Shown here piece by piece: positions 29,147-38,422 of a stretch of 47,836 bases of DNA (positions are counted from its first letter, which is position 1; every line of letters starts with the position of its first letter). The notes under the pieces were generated by a model. That model was not told the origin of the DNA. It was given only the letters and a program-made list of their open reading frames with translations, and did no database searches. The DNA comes from a virus: positions 1 to 47,836 of the IMG/VR virus record IMGVR_UViG_3300032222_000321. One strand, given 5' to 3'. The translations under genes were made by a program, and so were the position numbers.

Positions 29147-31129
29147 TTAGACCTTAATGTCGCCAGACAGATGCCACGTATCTGTCCCGATCTTGCGCAG
29201 TGTAGCAGTGGAGTACCGGTCTCGCAATCGCCCGCCTACAGCGTTGAGCAGCGTCACGCCACTCAGCGCAGCAACAGTAACCTCTGCAGTGTTCATGCGG
29301 ATAATGGTGAATGTTGTCCCAATGGAGAACGCTACCGACGCATTCGTTGGGATTTGCAGCGAAATGGCTGACGTGTTGTTGCACATCTGGACAAATGTTC
29401 TGTCGGCCAACGCAAACGTTTTTGTGGCGGTAATGTCAGCAGAATACCGCTCTGGAAGGATTGTGTCGGCCGGGAGCGTGACGGTGCCCGTGAATGTGGG
29501 GCTGGCAATGTTGGCCTTCAGGGCAAGCGAGTTCGTTACCGTCGTAGCAAAGTTCGCGTCGTTACCAAGTGCTGCGGCCAACTCGTTCAGTGTGTCAAGG
29601 GCTGCGGGAGCCGCCCCAACAATCTGGGAAACGATGTTCACGTTCACCCACTGCTGAAGGGTATTGTTCCATTGGATTGTTTCGCCGTTTGCAAGACTCG
29701 TCAAGACGACATCGACAACATCGTCCAGTTTTGCAACTGCTGGCGCTGCGCTGTTAACCCAATTGGTGCCGTTGTAGCGAACCACTTGGTTATTAGATGG
29801 GGCTGAGATAACTACGTCAGTTAGGTCGTCCAGCGTTGCGGTCGGAAGAGTGACCCACTTCAGGCCGGTTGCCTCGGCTGAATCCGTGAAGAGGTAGCGA
29901 CCATTGGCCCCAGCAGGAAGTGTTGCTCTCGTTCCGGTTCCCGTTCCGGCGACGATGGCCCCCTTGGAGGAATACTCCGGCTGGAGTACTGCATCTGCAG
30001 CAATTTCAGTGTTTACAAACGCCGTTGTGGCGATCTGAGTTGTATTGGTCCCTTGCGTTGCCGTCGGAGCGGTGGGCACACCGGTTAAAGCGACGCTGCC
30101 GAAGTTGAACGGCGAGGTCACTACGGAAGTTGTTCGCCCGTAGTTGTCAACAGTTACTGAAGAAACGAATGTGGTTGTTGCCGCCCCAGCCGTTGCTGAG
30201 GGTGAAACAGTGGCAAGATCGATAGCGTCAGCCGACATTGCAATTCGTCCCGCCGTACCGACAGCGTTGATAACGTTGCCGGTCATTGTTAAGCCATCAC
30301 CAGCAGTGAAAGCCTGAGCGCCAGTAAACTGAGTGAACTGAATTGGATCGACGCCGATCTGATGCGGCCGATACGTGGAGTTCACGACGAAGCCCTGCCA
30401 GACGTTGGTCGCCCCCGCCGTTACGAAGACGGCTTCTCCTGTATTGACCGCCGCTGGGCCGGAGCCATTGAAGTCCGTTGAGCGCACGAGGGCGTAGCCA
30501 GTTGAGCCACTCCCAGCAACAACAACTACGTAGATTCCGTTTTGGGCTTGCGTAGATTGGTTTTTGATCAGCAGCCGGTCACCAACTGAAACTGCGCCAC
30601 CATCAACCATAAGAGCACCGTTGGTCGTTGCTGTAAGTGTTGCCCCAACCCCAAGAAGACCATTGTCGTATGTTGGCGAGTTTGGGAGCGCTGTGGCTGT
30701 AGCAAACCTGACAGCCTCGTGCCAGTCAAGACCAGCCACCAGGCTGTCCACGTAGGCTTTTGTTGTTGCGTGGTTTGCTGATGAAGGTGGATTGCTGATT
30801 GTCACATTTGCAAACGTCACGCTTGCGGTTGTTGCGATTTCTTCGTTGGTGACAATCACGCTGTGCTGCGCCATGGACGATTTCACTCGCCCCAGTACAA
30901 CCATCTCGTCGTTGACGCCCTCAACAAATGCCACCATGACAACTTCGCCGGGCTTGTAGTCAGCGCCCAAAGCGTCCGAAAGACATTCAATTTCTGCGTG
31001 AATAAAGTCCCCCGTAAGGCGAGGGACCGTAATGCTTAGTCTGTTTTCGTTTGAGTCAACGACAACTCCGTGCATTACCCCCGTTGCCGAAAACGGGACG
31101 GAAGCGGCCTTGAATGGCGAGGTTCTCAT
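29147..31129 (-). CDS. Baseplate/fibre protein with N-terminal OB-like domain
   Basis: The product has 660 residues with GGGAGG before the ATG. Residues about 17-85 (GVMHGVVVDSNENRLSITVPRL ... YKPGEVVMVAFVEG ... MVVLGRVK) match the OB-fold seen in gp5/VgrG-like baseplate proteins. NHATTKAYVDSL (about 120) and IATTAFVNTEI are repeated fibre-type segments (the TTKAYVD motif). TLDDLTDVVISAPSNNQVVRYNGTNWVN occurs as two copies. The C-terminus is a beta-rich tip. It would form part of the baseplate rim or a short fibre. Confidence 0.75.
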   Translation of the reverse strand: MRTSPFKAASVPFSATGVMHGVVVDSNENRLSITVPRLTGDFIHAEIECLSDALGADYKPGEVVMVAFVEGVNDEMVVLGRVKSSMAQHSVIVTNEEIATTASVTFANVTISNPPSSANHATTKAYVDSLVAGLDWHEAVRFATATALPNSPTYDNGLLGVGATLTATTNGALMVDGGAVSVGDRLLIKNQSTQAQNGIYVVVVAGSGSTGYALVRSTDFNGSGPAAVNTGEAVFVTAGATNVWQGFVVNSTYRPHQIGVDPIQFTQFTGAQAFTAGDGLTMTGNVINAVGTAGRIAMSADAIDLATVSPSATAGAATTTFVSSVTVDNYGRTTSVVTSPFNFGSVALTGVPTAPTATQGTNTTQIATTAFVNTEIAADAVLQPEYSSKGAIVAGTGTGTRATLPAGANGRYLFTDSAEATGLKWVTLPTATLDDLTDVVISAPSNNQVVRYNGTNWVNSAAPAVAKLDDVVDVVLTSLANGETIQWNNTLQQWVNVNIVSQIVGAAPAALDTLNELAAALGNDANFATTVTNSLALKANIASPTFTGTVTLPADTILPERYSADITATKTFALADRTFVQMCNNTSAISLQIPTNASVAFSIGTTFTIIRMNTAEVTVAALSGVTLLNAVGGRLRDRYSTATLRKIGTDTWHLSGDIKV

Positions 31130-31161
31130 GTTGGCCTCCCTTCAGTAAGCGGGGATCAACG

Positions 31162-31179
31162 CGTCTATCTAATTAGACG
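31162..31179 (-). terminator. Hairpin at the end of a tail gene
   Basis: CGTCTA (31162-31167) pairs with TAGACG (31174-31179) and overlaps the stop codon of the gene ending at 31169. No U-tract follows on the minus strand. It may attenuate transcription or protect the 3' end. Weak evidence. Confidence 0.3.
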
Positions 31180-32647
31180 GTTGAATCCCAAAGAATCTTA
31201 TGTCCGTAACTTCGCGGATTGCCGACTTTGGAGTGTTTGCGAATCCATTGGAGGTAAGGTACGTTACCTCCCAAAGAGGGCGGATCTCAAAAATTGGCAA
31301 CCCGGTAAGGTTAAGGGAGTTCCAATTGTCAAGCGCTACCTTATTGAGGTTGTCGTATTCAGCCTGCCCCATAATTCCAATGACCGGGTAGTTCAAATTA
31401 TTTGTAGCGGCCACCCATGTAACGCCATACTTGTTGGTTCCAAGATCAACAGTTGACCACGTTCCGCTAGTATTCAAATTGTACTGAGCCAACGTCCCCT
31501 GCTTGAGCGGGAACTTGGTCGGTGAGGTAGCCTTCCAGGCGCTTCCAGATCGATAGAAGATGGGAATCTCGCAGCCACCCTGCAGAACCTGCTGCCACGT
31601 ATTCGCTGTGGGCATAGCAGAGTGAGTGATGTCAATTTGGATGTCTTCATCGAAGAAAGTTCCATTTGTAATATCCATCTGGATATGAGCATTACTTGAC
31701 CCTGAACCACTGGTGGAGTAGTTGGTTAGTCCAAACCCACTGGCGTAAGCAGCACCACGGGTTCGGTGAAGATATTCATGCGTCTGCCAGTCAACCACGA
31801 TGCCGTGTCGTTCGTCAGCGAAGAAGTAGGCCTCACCGTCAATAGCGTTCCAGTAGATGTAGGCGGTTGGGGCATCCTGATCCCAGGTGAAGTACGTGGA
31901 CTTCTGGGACAGGACGCCAACCGAATTAAAGTAGATGTAGTACAGGCCAGTTGAGTTTGGAATCTGAATGGATTGCGCTGATGTAAATACGTAGCGTCGA
32001 CCAGTACACCAAACCTCAAACGAGCCAGAGACTGGCGAGATTGTAAAGGTTCGATTGGACTTATTGAAGGAGATGGTGCTTTGTTCTTTGTCTTTGTGTC
32101 CGGTTGGCTCGCCGGTCGGGGAAACGGTGTTCACCCAGTTTGTTCCGTTAAACCCTAGATACTGTCCATCGCTTGGAACGGCAATTGTCACGTCGTCAAG
32201 GGCGTCTAAAGTTGCTACTGGGGATGAGCCTCCAATAATGGGTATTCCACTTGACAGGATCCACTCATCTGACGCTCGCTTGCGGAGTGTGACTTGCTCG
32301 TATTGACTTAAGAGGTAGTTCTGCCCCCGAAGGCTCACCCCTGCGGCGACGGACACGAGCACATCGCTTGTTGAGAGGTTGCAGATCGTCAGAACGCAGC
32401 CAATGGGAAACGGCACGCTGGACGAATGAGGAATAACGGCGACATGGGTTCCGAGACCCTCAAACGGAACAACCATGCCAATGTCTGACAGTTGGAGAGT
32501 GTAGGTACCGGACCTTGAGGTCGTCTCCAGCAGGTACTTCTGTGCCCATGGAATGGACTGGGCCATTTCAACAGTCGTGGACGACTCGGTGATGGTGACA
32601 GTATTTCGCTCGTCTTCGACGGTCACGTAAATTGGGTTGAGGCTCAC
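31169..32647 (-). CDS. Tail fibre-like protein
   Basis: The product has 492 residues from a GTG that overlaps the previous stop as GTGA. It shares with the 660-residue neighbour the segments TLDDVTI ... YLGFNGTNWVNT and an N-terminal beta-rich unit, so the two proteins are related in parts. The centre (STISFNKSNRTFTISPVSGSFEVWCTGRRYVF) and the C-terminus (GIMGQAEYDNLNKVALDNWNSLNLTGLPIFEIRPLWEVTY) are beta-rich and typical of phage fibres. It is probably an exposed host-contact protein. Confidence 0.68.
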   Translation of the reverse strand: MSLNPIYVTVEDERNTVTITESSTTVEMAQSIPWAQKYLLETTSRSGTYTLQLSDIGMVVPFEGLGTHVAVIPHSSSVPFPIGCVLTICNLSTSDVLVSVAAGVSLRGQNYLLSQYEQVTLRKRASDEWILSSGIPIIGGSSPVATLDALDDVTIAVPSDGQYLGFNGTNWVNTVSPTGEPTGHKDKEQSTISFNKSNRTFTISPVSGSFEVWCTGRRYVFTSAQSIQIPNSTGLYYIYFNSVGVLSQKSTYFTWDQDAPTAYIYWNAIDGEAYFFADERHGIVVDWQTHEYLHRTRGAAYASGFGLTNYSTSGSGSSNAHIQMDITNGTFFDEDIQIDITHSAMPTANTWQQVLQGGCEIPIFYRSGSAWKATSPTKFPLKQGTLAQYNLNTSGTWSTVDLGTNKYGVTWVAATNNLNYPVIGIMGQAEYDNLNKVALDNWNSLNLTGLPIFEIRPLWEVTYLTSNGFANTPKSAIREVTDIRFFGIQPSN

Positions 32648-32988
32648 CGTGTTACCCCTGGATGAAGCCTGAACTCTCCTTCAATAACTCGCGACTCCAC
32701 GTTGGATGGGGAAACAATTTCAAGATCGTAGATTCCCGATCTTGCGATTCCAAACGTTTCAGTTGCGGTGAGCGTCAAGGTGACGGTCCCTAGCGATCCG
32801 CCAAGCAAAATTCGGCCATTTGCAGTCGACAACTCAATGATGGTCGTTGATGAGTTGAAGTCTTTACGAACTTGCATTTTGGCTGAGTAGCCAGTTAGGT
32901 TGAGTGGCACACCCTCCTGCTTGAGGGTTAGCACGCGCTGAAACGTTTGCCCTTGTTCGCAGTCGAAGTTGTAGCGCCCTGCTGGCAT
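32644..32988 (-). CDS. Small baseplate/fibre attachment protein (BppU N-like)
   Basis: The product has 114 residues. YNFDCEQGQTFQRVLTLKQEGVPLNLTGYSAKMQVRKDFNS followed by GTVTLTLTATETFGI ... GIYDLEI matches the BppU N-terminal-like domain that links fibres to baseplates. GGAGG precedes the ATG. The gene is coupled to the fibre gene after it, which suits a joint role in assembly. Confidence 0.7.
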   Translation of the reverse strand: MPAGRYNFDCEQGQTFQRVLTLKQEGVPLNLTGYSAKMQVRKDFNSSTTIIELSTANGRILLGGSLGTVTLTLTATETFGIARSGIYDLEIVSPSNVESRVIEGEFRLHPGVTR

Positions 32989-33066
32989 CTCAATTGCCTC
33001 CGGTGACTTCCTACCTTTACTTCAATAGGAAGGGTGACTCCATTAGTTTAAATGAAAAAAAGCGGG

Positions 33067-33273
33067 TCAACCTTGATGAGGGTGACTGTCCAAAAAGGCT
33101 TGCGACCATCGAACAATAAGGTTCCATGTGGCAAAGATACCGGCAATACCGGCAACCTTTAGTGTTTCAACATTCATAATTGCTGCTGCCGGAATTGCGG
33201 CTGATGCGCCAATTACAAATGTTGCCAAAGCCCTGTAAAAGGCATCCTTATAGGTCATCTTCGGTCGTGTCAT
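33067..33273 (-). CDS. Holin-like two-helix membrane protein
   Basis: The product has 68 residues with two hydrophobic helices (about 14-35 and 38-60: ATFVIGASAAIPAAAIM and VAGIAGIFATWNLIVRW), a charged N-terminus and a short polar C-terminus (LDSHPHQG). This is the size and layout of small class II holins. It is distant from the endolysin gene at 17227-17925. Methionine at 33258 is an alternative start. A run of seven T residues follows the stop on the minus strand. Confidence 0.65.
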   Translation of the reverse strand: MTRPKMTYKDAFYRALATFVIGASAAIPAAAIMNVETLKVAGIAGIFATWNLIVRWSQAFLDSHPHQG

Positions 33274-33469
33274 CTTCCATCACCACTTTCTTTGCGAACT
33301 CCAAAGCACCAAGCGCCCACCATGGCGTGATGTTACCAGATGCGGCGATCCTGAGATCGACACCATCCTCGGTCATAACCTCAGCAATGAGTAGGTAGTT
33401 GAAAATGAGTCCGCCATCTGAAATGGCATCCAGCATTGAAGAGATTGACTGTTCTGGCCCGTCATCCAT
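33248..33469 (-). CDS. Small hypothetical protein next to holin-like gene
   Basis: The product has 73 residues from ATG 33469 (MDDGPEQSISSML); the longer frame to 33586 is an out-of-frame read of the previous gene. GLIFNYLLIAEVMTEDGVDLRIAASGNITPWWALGALEFA suggests a small fold with a hydrophobic middle. The C-terminus is acidic (EDDTTEDDL). It lies between the PAS-like and holin-like genes and may help control lysis. Function unknown. Confidence 0.6.
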   Translation of the reverse strand: MDDGPEQSISSMLDAISDGGLIFNYLLIAEVMTEDGVDLRIAASGNITPWWALGALEFAKKVVMEDDTTEDDL

Positions 33470-33473
33470 GCTT

Positions 33474-33992
33474 CTAGTCGATCTCACCTTCTGCTTCGCA
33501 GAATCCAACAATTTGGATGACTCGTCCGTCCTGCGACCTAATGACTGATGCCGTGCAAAAAACGACAATCCCAGTTGCCATTTCAAAAGTCACCCGGAGC
33601 GGTCGCCCGTTGGCAACGAGGTCTTTCCACTCCTTCAGTACTTCGTCTCGGTCTTTTGAGGCAATGCCATTCAGCCAGCCATGACCGATCGCGTCTTCAG
33701 CGTAGAGACCAGACATTCGTTGCCATTCACGCGAGACGTGAGTGTACTTACCTTCTGCGTCTGCTTCAAAATGTCCGATCCCAAGGACTGTTGCGAGGGT
33801 TAGGGAGGTTTGTTGTGTGGTGGACATCCCAACCTCAAGGCGATTGAGGGCATCCTTGATGCTTGCGCCGCCGTTGGGTTTGAACTGCAATGCCGTCTGG
33901 CGAGTATTCCACCAAGCGAGCCACGTGGGAGCAACTATGGCGGCGATGATCACGCCAGTAATAGAAGCAACGCCAGGGTCAATTCCAAACAT
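33474..33992 (-). CDS. Membrane-anchored PAS-like domain protein
   Basis: The product has 172 residues. Residues about 9-29 (ASITGVIIAAIVAPTWLAWW) form one transmembrane segment. A linker of about 40 residues follows, then IGHFEADAEGKYTHVSREWQRMSGLYAEDAIGHGWLNGIASKDRDEVLKEWKDLVAN and TFEMAT ... VIRSQDGRVIQIVGFC, the strand-helix order of a PAS sensor domain. AAAGGGAG precedes the ATG. It has no kinase or output domain. Its place next to a holin-like gene suggests a sensor or regulator of lysis (inference). Confidence 0.75.
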   Translation of the reverse strand: MFGIDPGVASITGVIIAAIVAPTWLAWWNTRQTALQFKPNGGASIKDALNRLEVGMSTTQQTSLTLATVLGIGHFEADAEGKYTHVSREWQRMSGLYAEDAIGHGWLNGIASKDRDEVLKEWKDLVANGRPLRVTFEMATGIVVFCTASVIRSQDGRVIQIVGFCEAEGEID

Positions 33993-34133
33993 TTTGCTCC
34001 CTTTCGACTTTGCGTCAATCTAGCCGATCGGATTTACGGCTACGAAATGGGCGGTCCGCAAGAATGCTGCCCAAGACGCTCCTTGATGAAGTATTCAGTA
34101 AGTGGCCAGCAGCGTAACCACAAAGGCCCACCG

Positions 34134-34322
34134 TCAGGCAGGTGGTTTGATTTCGGCGACATTCCAAAAGGTGAACACCACTCCTGCCGACTCACTTGAG
34201 TAGGCGGAGTGCTCAATTTGTAGTTTTGGAGGCGGAAGTCTTTGTACGCTCTCTTTTGAGGCTTTAAGGCCTTTAGTCATCCCGGCAACGTTTGGCAAAA
34301 TTGGACAACACATGATGATCAC
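34134..34322 (-). CDS. Small hypothetical protein
   Basis: The product has 62 residues from a GTG overlapping the previous stop as GTGA (ATG at 34313 is an alternative). It begins MIIMCCPILPNVAGMTKGLKA and has no transmembrane segment long enough to be certain. The gap of about 140 bases after it holds no gene. Function unknown; moderate doubt that it is real. Confidence 0.5.
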   Translation of the reverse strand: MIIMCCPILPNVAGMTKGLKASKESVQRLPPPKLQIEHSAYSSESAGVVFTFWNVAEIKPPA

Positions 34323-35245
34323 CCCACGAATACGATGCTATCCCAGAAAAAAGAGCCTTGATAAGTGGAACCGGACCAAGCGTCGCGACCCATTCCATGC
34401 CGAGTAGCGCTTTGATTAAATGAGTCAGTTACCGCTGCTTCCAAATTATTTGCATTTCCCGACGCTGAAGAAAAAAGTGTAATAGTAGAACCAGATGTTT
34501 GAACCCTCAACCACGTGTTGTAAGGCCAAGTTTGAAAGCCTATATTTCGCCGATATACCGCAGTTGGAGAGCCGTTTTGAATTTTGTATAACGTCACATA
34601 GTCTCTGCGGGCATAATATGGAACAGTGGAATCATAGTAACTCCAAAATCGTGACCGTGATTCCTGTTGTCCAGTATCAAATCTATATTGACGCTCGCCG
34701 TGAATATAACCGCAGCAGTAATAGTTGTAAGCAGAGCATGGTTCCCTGTATAAAACGGTCCAACTTCCGGTTGTAAAGGCCCAAGGCCCCCAATCTCCGG
34801 GAACTCCAATGCAGGAGAAGGCAGTATAACCGGCAAGTTCATATTGACTCTCCTGAGAGAACAACCAGTAATTATCCGAGTCTGATTGTCGAAACACAAT
34901 TCCACGCCCAAAACCAAGTTGGTTAGCGTTTGCGGTAATTGTCACGTCAGATTTGTTAAAGTCAATCCAAGTAAATGTTTGCCGAGTTGTCGCCGTGTTG
35001 TAACTGTTTCCACCTTGGTTTGACCAGCCATTGCCAGACCCAACGTTCTGCCAGGTGAGCGTGCCGTCAGTGAAAAGACCCAATGATGCGCCACTTGAGG
35101 TAAAGTTGTCTTGATATGTGCGAATCCTGGAGGCGCTCCCCCCACCTCTTGGAAATGCAAATGCTCCAAATCCAGGGTTTGTGGAAGTGCCTGATACTGC
35201 CTTAACCTCCCCTTTAGGGAAACCCAGCAAACCCTGACTACTCAC
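34319..35245 (-). CDS. Fibre-tip protein with lectin-like (ConA/LamG-type) domain
   Basis: The product has 308 residues from a GTG start coupled as GTGA. From residue about 45 the sequence (DNFTSSGASLG ... WLFSQESQYELAGYTAF ... YVTLYKIQNGSPTAVYRRNIGFQTWPYNTWLRVQTSGSTITLFSS ... RHGMGRDA) has the alternating beta-strand pattern of ConA-like/LamG-type domains, with W-L-R-V-Q-T-S-G-S-T-I as a typical strand turn. It is aromatic-rich. These folds bind sugars, so it is a candidate receptor-binding protein. Confidence 0.6.
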   Translation of the reverse strand: MSSQGLLGFPKGEVKAVSGTSTNPGFGAFAFPRGGGSASRIRTYQDNFTSSGASLGLFTDGTLTWQNVGSGNGWSNQGGNSYNTATTRQTFTWIDFNKSDVTITANANQLGFGRGIVFRQSDSDNYWLFSQESQYELAGYTAFSCIGVPGDWGPWAFTTGSWTVLYREPCSAYNYYCCGYIHGERQYRFDTGQQESRSRFWSYYDSTVPYYARRDYVTLYKIQNGSPTAVYRRNIGFQTWPYNTWLRVQTSGSTITLFSSASGNANNLEAAVTDSFNQSATRHGMGRDAWSGSTYQGSFFWDSIVFVG

Positions 35246-35646
35246 AAGAAAGTGCCTCCTTCGACAATGATGTTGAAGGTTTCAGTGTTGTGAGTGGCAG
35301 CGCGAATCGACCACGTGGCGGGGAGAAGAAGTAGGGGCAAGTCGGGGCGTACGTCATTCCTCACTGCCGCCCTGAAAGCGGAAACGCCAGCACCCGGAGA
35401 CGCAATAGCATTAACTGTTGTCTCATTCCAAAGGCGAGCGTTCGTACCGTCGTGGACAAACAAGCGAACGGTTCCTGTAGATGTTGCCGCTACCGCCTGA
35501 ATAATGATCTCATCAATGCGCGCCCCTCCGGCTGGGGCGGTATAGATTGTCGCAATTGTGCCGGTCCCATCTCGGTTGGCGTTCGCTACCGAAACCTGGC
35601 CCATGGCCACGAGTGGATTTGCCGCAAAGTTTGGTTGTCCAGCCAT
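35242..35646 (-). CDS. Small virion structural protein
   Basis: The product has 134 residues. The beta-rich sequence (GTIATIYTAPAGGARIDEIIIQAVAATSTGTVRLFVHDG ... WSIRAATHNTETFNIIVEGG) matches a small jelly-roll-type structural protein common in phages between fibre genes. It lies 9 bases after the fibre gene and overlaps the next start by 4 bases. It may be a fibre tip or decoration protein. Confidence 0.65.
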   Translation of the reverse strand: MAGQPNFAANPLVAMGQVSVANANRDGTGTIATIYTAPAGGARIDEIIIQAVAATSTGTVRLFVHDGTNARLWNETTVNAIASPGAGVSAFRAAVRNDVRPDLPLLLLPATWSIRAATHNTETFNIIVEGGTFL

Positions 35647-35655
35647 GTGCTGCCC

Positions 35656-37035
35656 CTATCTGAAGAAGTCCTGTAGAAAAAGATTGTCGAATGAATCCAT
35701 GAAAAGCGTATCCCAGGATCCAAACACTTGAAATGTGTTGGGTTCACCAGTCTTGATAACTTGAAAGTTTATCACATTCGATGTATCGCTTGTTCGGAGT
35801 GGCGGCAACAATCCGTTTTGCCACTGAACTGAAGTTAAAACATTATTTACAAGAACGGAATTGAATGGCCTAACCATTCCTCCTCTTATCTGTAAGTTAA
35901 ATCCTTGACCAACTCCAATAACTGCTGTTTGCGTGTAGATATCAAGATCCCACCCCGAGATCGACTCGGGAGCATTGGTCCAGTTAATCAAAGTAATGAA
36001 GTTAAATCCCCCCCATGCAAACAAATTTGTTTCTGGGATACTGACTACAGGGATTCTCCAGCGTCCACCAACGACCGTAGACAAAAAACTCACAAAGTTG
36101 ATCGGCCCATATTGTCTGCGCTTGGTTTTTACAATTGGAGTGGTAAGTTGCACCGGACTTGCCTGGATATTGGCCGTTGAACCGGGGGTAATTGTTGGAT
36201 TTGAAAGAGTTAGTTGATTGAGGGTGACTCCAACGAGGATGTCTGAAGACGTGACCGAACCGGCAGCCAACTTTGCCTCAGTAACTGAATTGCTGGCTAA
36301 ATCTGCACCAACCACCTGCAAAGCGCCAATTTTATCTGAGGTTACTGCAAGATTATCAATCTTTTCTGAGGTGACATTCCCGTCTGCAATCTTTTCAGTA
36401 GTTACGTTAAGGTTTGCTAACTTTGATTCCACAATTAAAAGATCAGACATTGCTTCAGTTGTTAACAGATCGTCTGTTAACTTGTCGGTCGTTACGGCTA
36501 GGTCCGATAGTGAGTTACTTGAAACAACAGAGTTGTTAAACAAAGTTGCTGAATCAATTGATCCATTTCCTAACCTATGAATGTGGTCATCGGCAGCAAA
36601 GATTGCACCATATACTGTTCCGGGCGCATTAACGGTACCAATTGATGAAGGCGTTGAAGGCGTGCCCATGGGGTGAACGTGGTTCGCTAAGGCAAATTTT
36701 GCGGACACAACCCCGCCAGATGTCGTGACAGATCCAGCCGAAGCCTCAAATCCGGTCCGAAGCGATTGAATGTCGGCCGCAAGACCCTGGAGATAGAGGG
36801 TTACCCAGTTTGCGCCATTCGACCAATACAGGATCCCAGTGTCTGTAGCCTGGTACAAAGACCTAGCATTTGAGGCGGAGGAAGCAGAACCCTTTGCTGA
36901 GTCATCGCCCGCTCGCCATGTAACGCCAAGAAATTCTAGTTGTCGGTTATCTAATTCCTTGTTTGTTCGGCTCGGAGCGTCGCTTGGTGAGTCGGAGCGC
37001 GTAAGGCCAAATCGCAACGATTTTGTTATGGACAT
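35656..37035 (-). CDS. Tail fibre protein, paralogue 2, with HxH motifs
   Basis: The product has 459 residues. ANHVHPMG (H119/H121) and DDHIHRLG (H151/H153) are paired HxH motifs like those binding iron in trimeric phage fibres. The following region has degenerate decapeptide repeats (VTTDKLTDD, VTTEKIADG, VTSDKIGAL). The first 160 residues align without gaps to the product of 37035-38357, including both HxH positions, so the genes arose by tandem duplication. The C-terminus differs and ends in an aromatic beta tip. TAATG couples it to the upstream gene. Confidence 0.78.
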   Translation of the reverse strand: MSITKSLRFGLTRSDSPSDAPSRTNKELDNRQLEFLGVTWRAGDDSAKGSASSASNARSLYQATDTGILYWSNGANWVTLYLQGLAADIQSLRTGFEASAGSVTTSGGVVSAKFALANHVHPMGTPSTPSSIGTVNAPGTVYGAIFAADDHIHRLGNGSIDSATLFNNSVVSSNSLSDLAVTTDKLTDDLLTTEAMSDLLIVESKLANLNVTTEKIADGNVTSEKIDNLAVTSDKIGALQVVGADLASNSVTEAKLAAGSVTSSDILVGVTLNQLTLSNPTITPGSTANIQASPVQLTTPIVKTKRRQYGPINFVSFLSTVVGGRWRIPVVSIPETNLFAWGGFNFITLINWTNAPESISGWDLDIYTQTAVIGVGQGFNLQIRGGMVRPFNSVLVNNVLTSVQWQNGLLPPLRTSDTSNVINFQVIKTGEPNTFQVFGSWDTLFMDSFDNLFLQDFFR

Positions 37036-38357
37036 TATCGGTACCTTTGAAAAAGGTAAAGATCAGAAGCCACCGTGGAAGGTCTTATGCTTTGATTTGC
37101 AAATACCGCAAATGCGTTTGTCCCTGTTTTCAAAATGTTGAATGTGTACGTTGTTGTTGTACTTGCTGCTGCCGTGATTGGCGCAATTCCGCCAGTCCAG
37201 AGCGGTGAACCAGTAGCACCATCCAGTTGAATGCCGGAAGGGATGTAGGGAGTGGAGCCAGCCATGACCATAATTGTGACCTGAATTGCTTGATTGTTGC
37301 TGGTCAGGAAAGTGTTTAGTGTGGTCGTGCTATTTCCGCGAAAGTTAAATGTCCAGTTTCCAGTCGCTGCAGCCGTAAAGTACAAAAATCGTGAGGTCAT
37401 CAAGTCGATATTAACGACGCCATTTAAGGGCGTTGCAATGGATTGCCATGCATCTCTTTGAGCAACGACATAGGCATTGTCTACTGTCAGATCTTGAGCA
37501 GTGCCACCGCTAATTGTGCAAGATGACAGCGTTGGGGAAGAGATTGTGATGTTTGTTGCAATCTTTGTTGTAGTGACCGCTCCGTCGGCAATCTTTGTTG
37601 CAGTGACCGCTCCGTCGGCAATCTTCGCTGCAATGACTGCTCCGTCGGCAATCTTTGCTGTAGTGACCGCTCCGTCAGTAATCTTTGTTGCAGTGACCGC
37701 TCCGTCGGCAATCTTCGCGGTTGTTACGGCTCCGTCGGCAATCTTTGCGGTTGTTACGGCTCCGTGGGCAATCTTTGCGGCGGTGACTGCGTGTGCGGCT
37801 AGTTTCTGCGTGGTGACAGCCCCATCGATAATGGCTGACGTTGGGATGACCGACGCAGCAAATAGGTTCGATGAATCGATACTCCCAGCGCCAAGTCGAT
37901 GTACGTGGTTGTCTGCAGCAAATACCCCACCGCTTACTGTTCCGGGGTCGTTTGCGGTGCCAACAGAGGAGGGCGTTCCGGGAGTTCCCATGGGGTGAAT
38001 ATGGTTTGCTAAGGCAAACTCAATCTGCGAGACATCACCTACGGTGGACGTTGACCCGGCAGAGGCTGCCGATCCGGTTCTAAGCGGCTGGATGTCGCCG
38101 CTTTCACCTGCGTCGCCGACGGGGGTCCACGTTGCCCCATTTGACCAGTAGAGGGTGAGCGTGTCGTTGGCGTAATAGAAAGATTTTGAGTTTGCTTGAC
38201 TTGAGGCTGGCCCCTTCAGCGAGTCTGCCCCCTCGCGCCAGATCGCCCCAAGAAGTTCAAGTTGGGCATTGTCGGTATCGGCCTGGCCGCGATTGAATGG
38301 GTCACTGCCGGAGTCCCACCTCGTAAGGTTGAAGCGGCTTGATTTGCTGATAGCCAT
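37035..38357 (-). CDS. Tail fibre protein, paralogue 1, with decapeptide repeats
   Basis: The product has 440 residues with AAAGGTG before the ATG. It has the same HxH pairs (H119/H121 and H151/H153) as its neighbour. Residues 178-267 are nine repeats close to [10 protein letters not shown], probably a trimeric shaft. The C-terminal 170 residues ([42 protein letters not shown]) are a beta-rich tip. Fibres of this kind attach the virion to host surface polymers. Confidence 0.8.
   Translation of the reverse strand: MAISKSSRFNLTRWDSGSDPFNRGQADTDNAQLELLGAIWREGADSLKGPASSQANSKSFYYANDTLTLYWSNGATWTPVGDAGESGDIQPLRTGSAASAGSTSTVGDVSQIEFALANHIHPMGTPGTPSSVGTANDPGTVSGGVFAADNHVHRLGAGSIDSSNLFAASVIPTSAIIDGAVTTQKLAAHAVTAAKIAHGAVTTAKIADGAVTTAKIADGAVTATKITDGAVTTAKIADGAVIAAKIADGAVTATKIADGAVTTTKIATNITISSPTLSSCTISGGTAQDLTVDNAYVVAQRDAWQSIATPLNGVVNIDLMTSRFLYFTAAATGNWTFNFRGNSTTTLNTFLTSNNQAIQVTIMVMAGSTPYIPSGIQLDGATGSPLWTGGIAPITAAASTTTTYTFNILKTGTNAFAVFANQSIRPSTVASDLYLFQRYR
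37557..37826 (-). repeat. Nine 30-bp repeats coding [10 protein letters not shown]
   Basis: Nine tandem units of 30 bases encode decapeptides with a fixed pattern D/H-G-A-V-x-x-x-K-I-A. Unit-to-unit identity at DNA level is high, so the number of units can vary by recombination. Degenerate units of the same type are in the neighbouring paralogue. Confidence 0.85.
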
Positions 38358-38422
38358 ACCGACACCTTTGTTTTGCTCGGACCCAATCTTAGACCATATT
38401 GACGTTCTGGAGTGTGAGACCT

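Noticed and set aside
37501-37998. Plus-strand frame rich in APSAIF repeats
   Set aside because: It is the antisense of the decapeptide repeats of the fibre gene, so its repetitiveness is derived from that gene.
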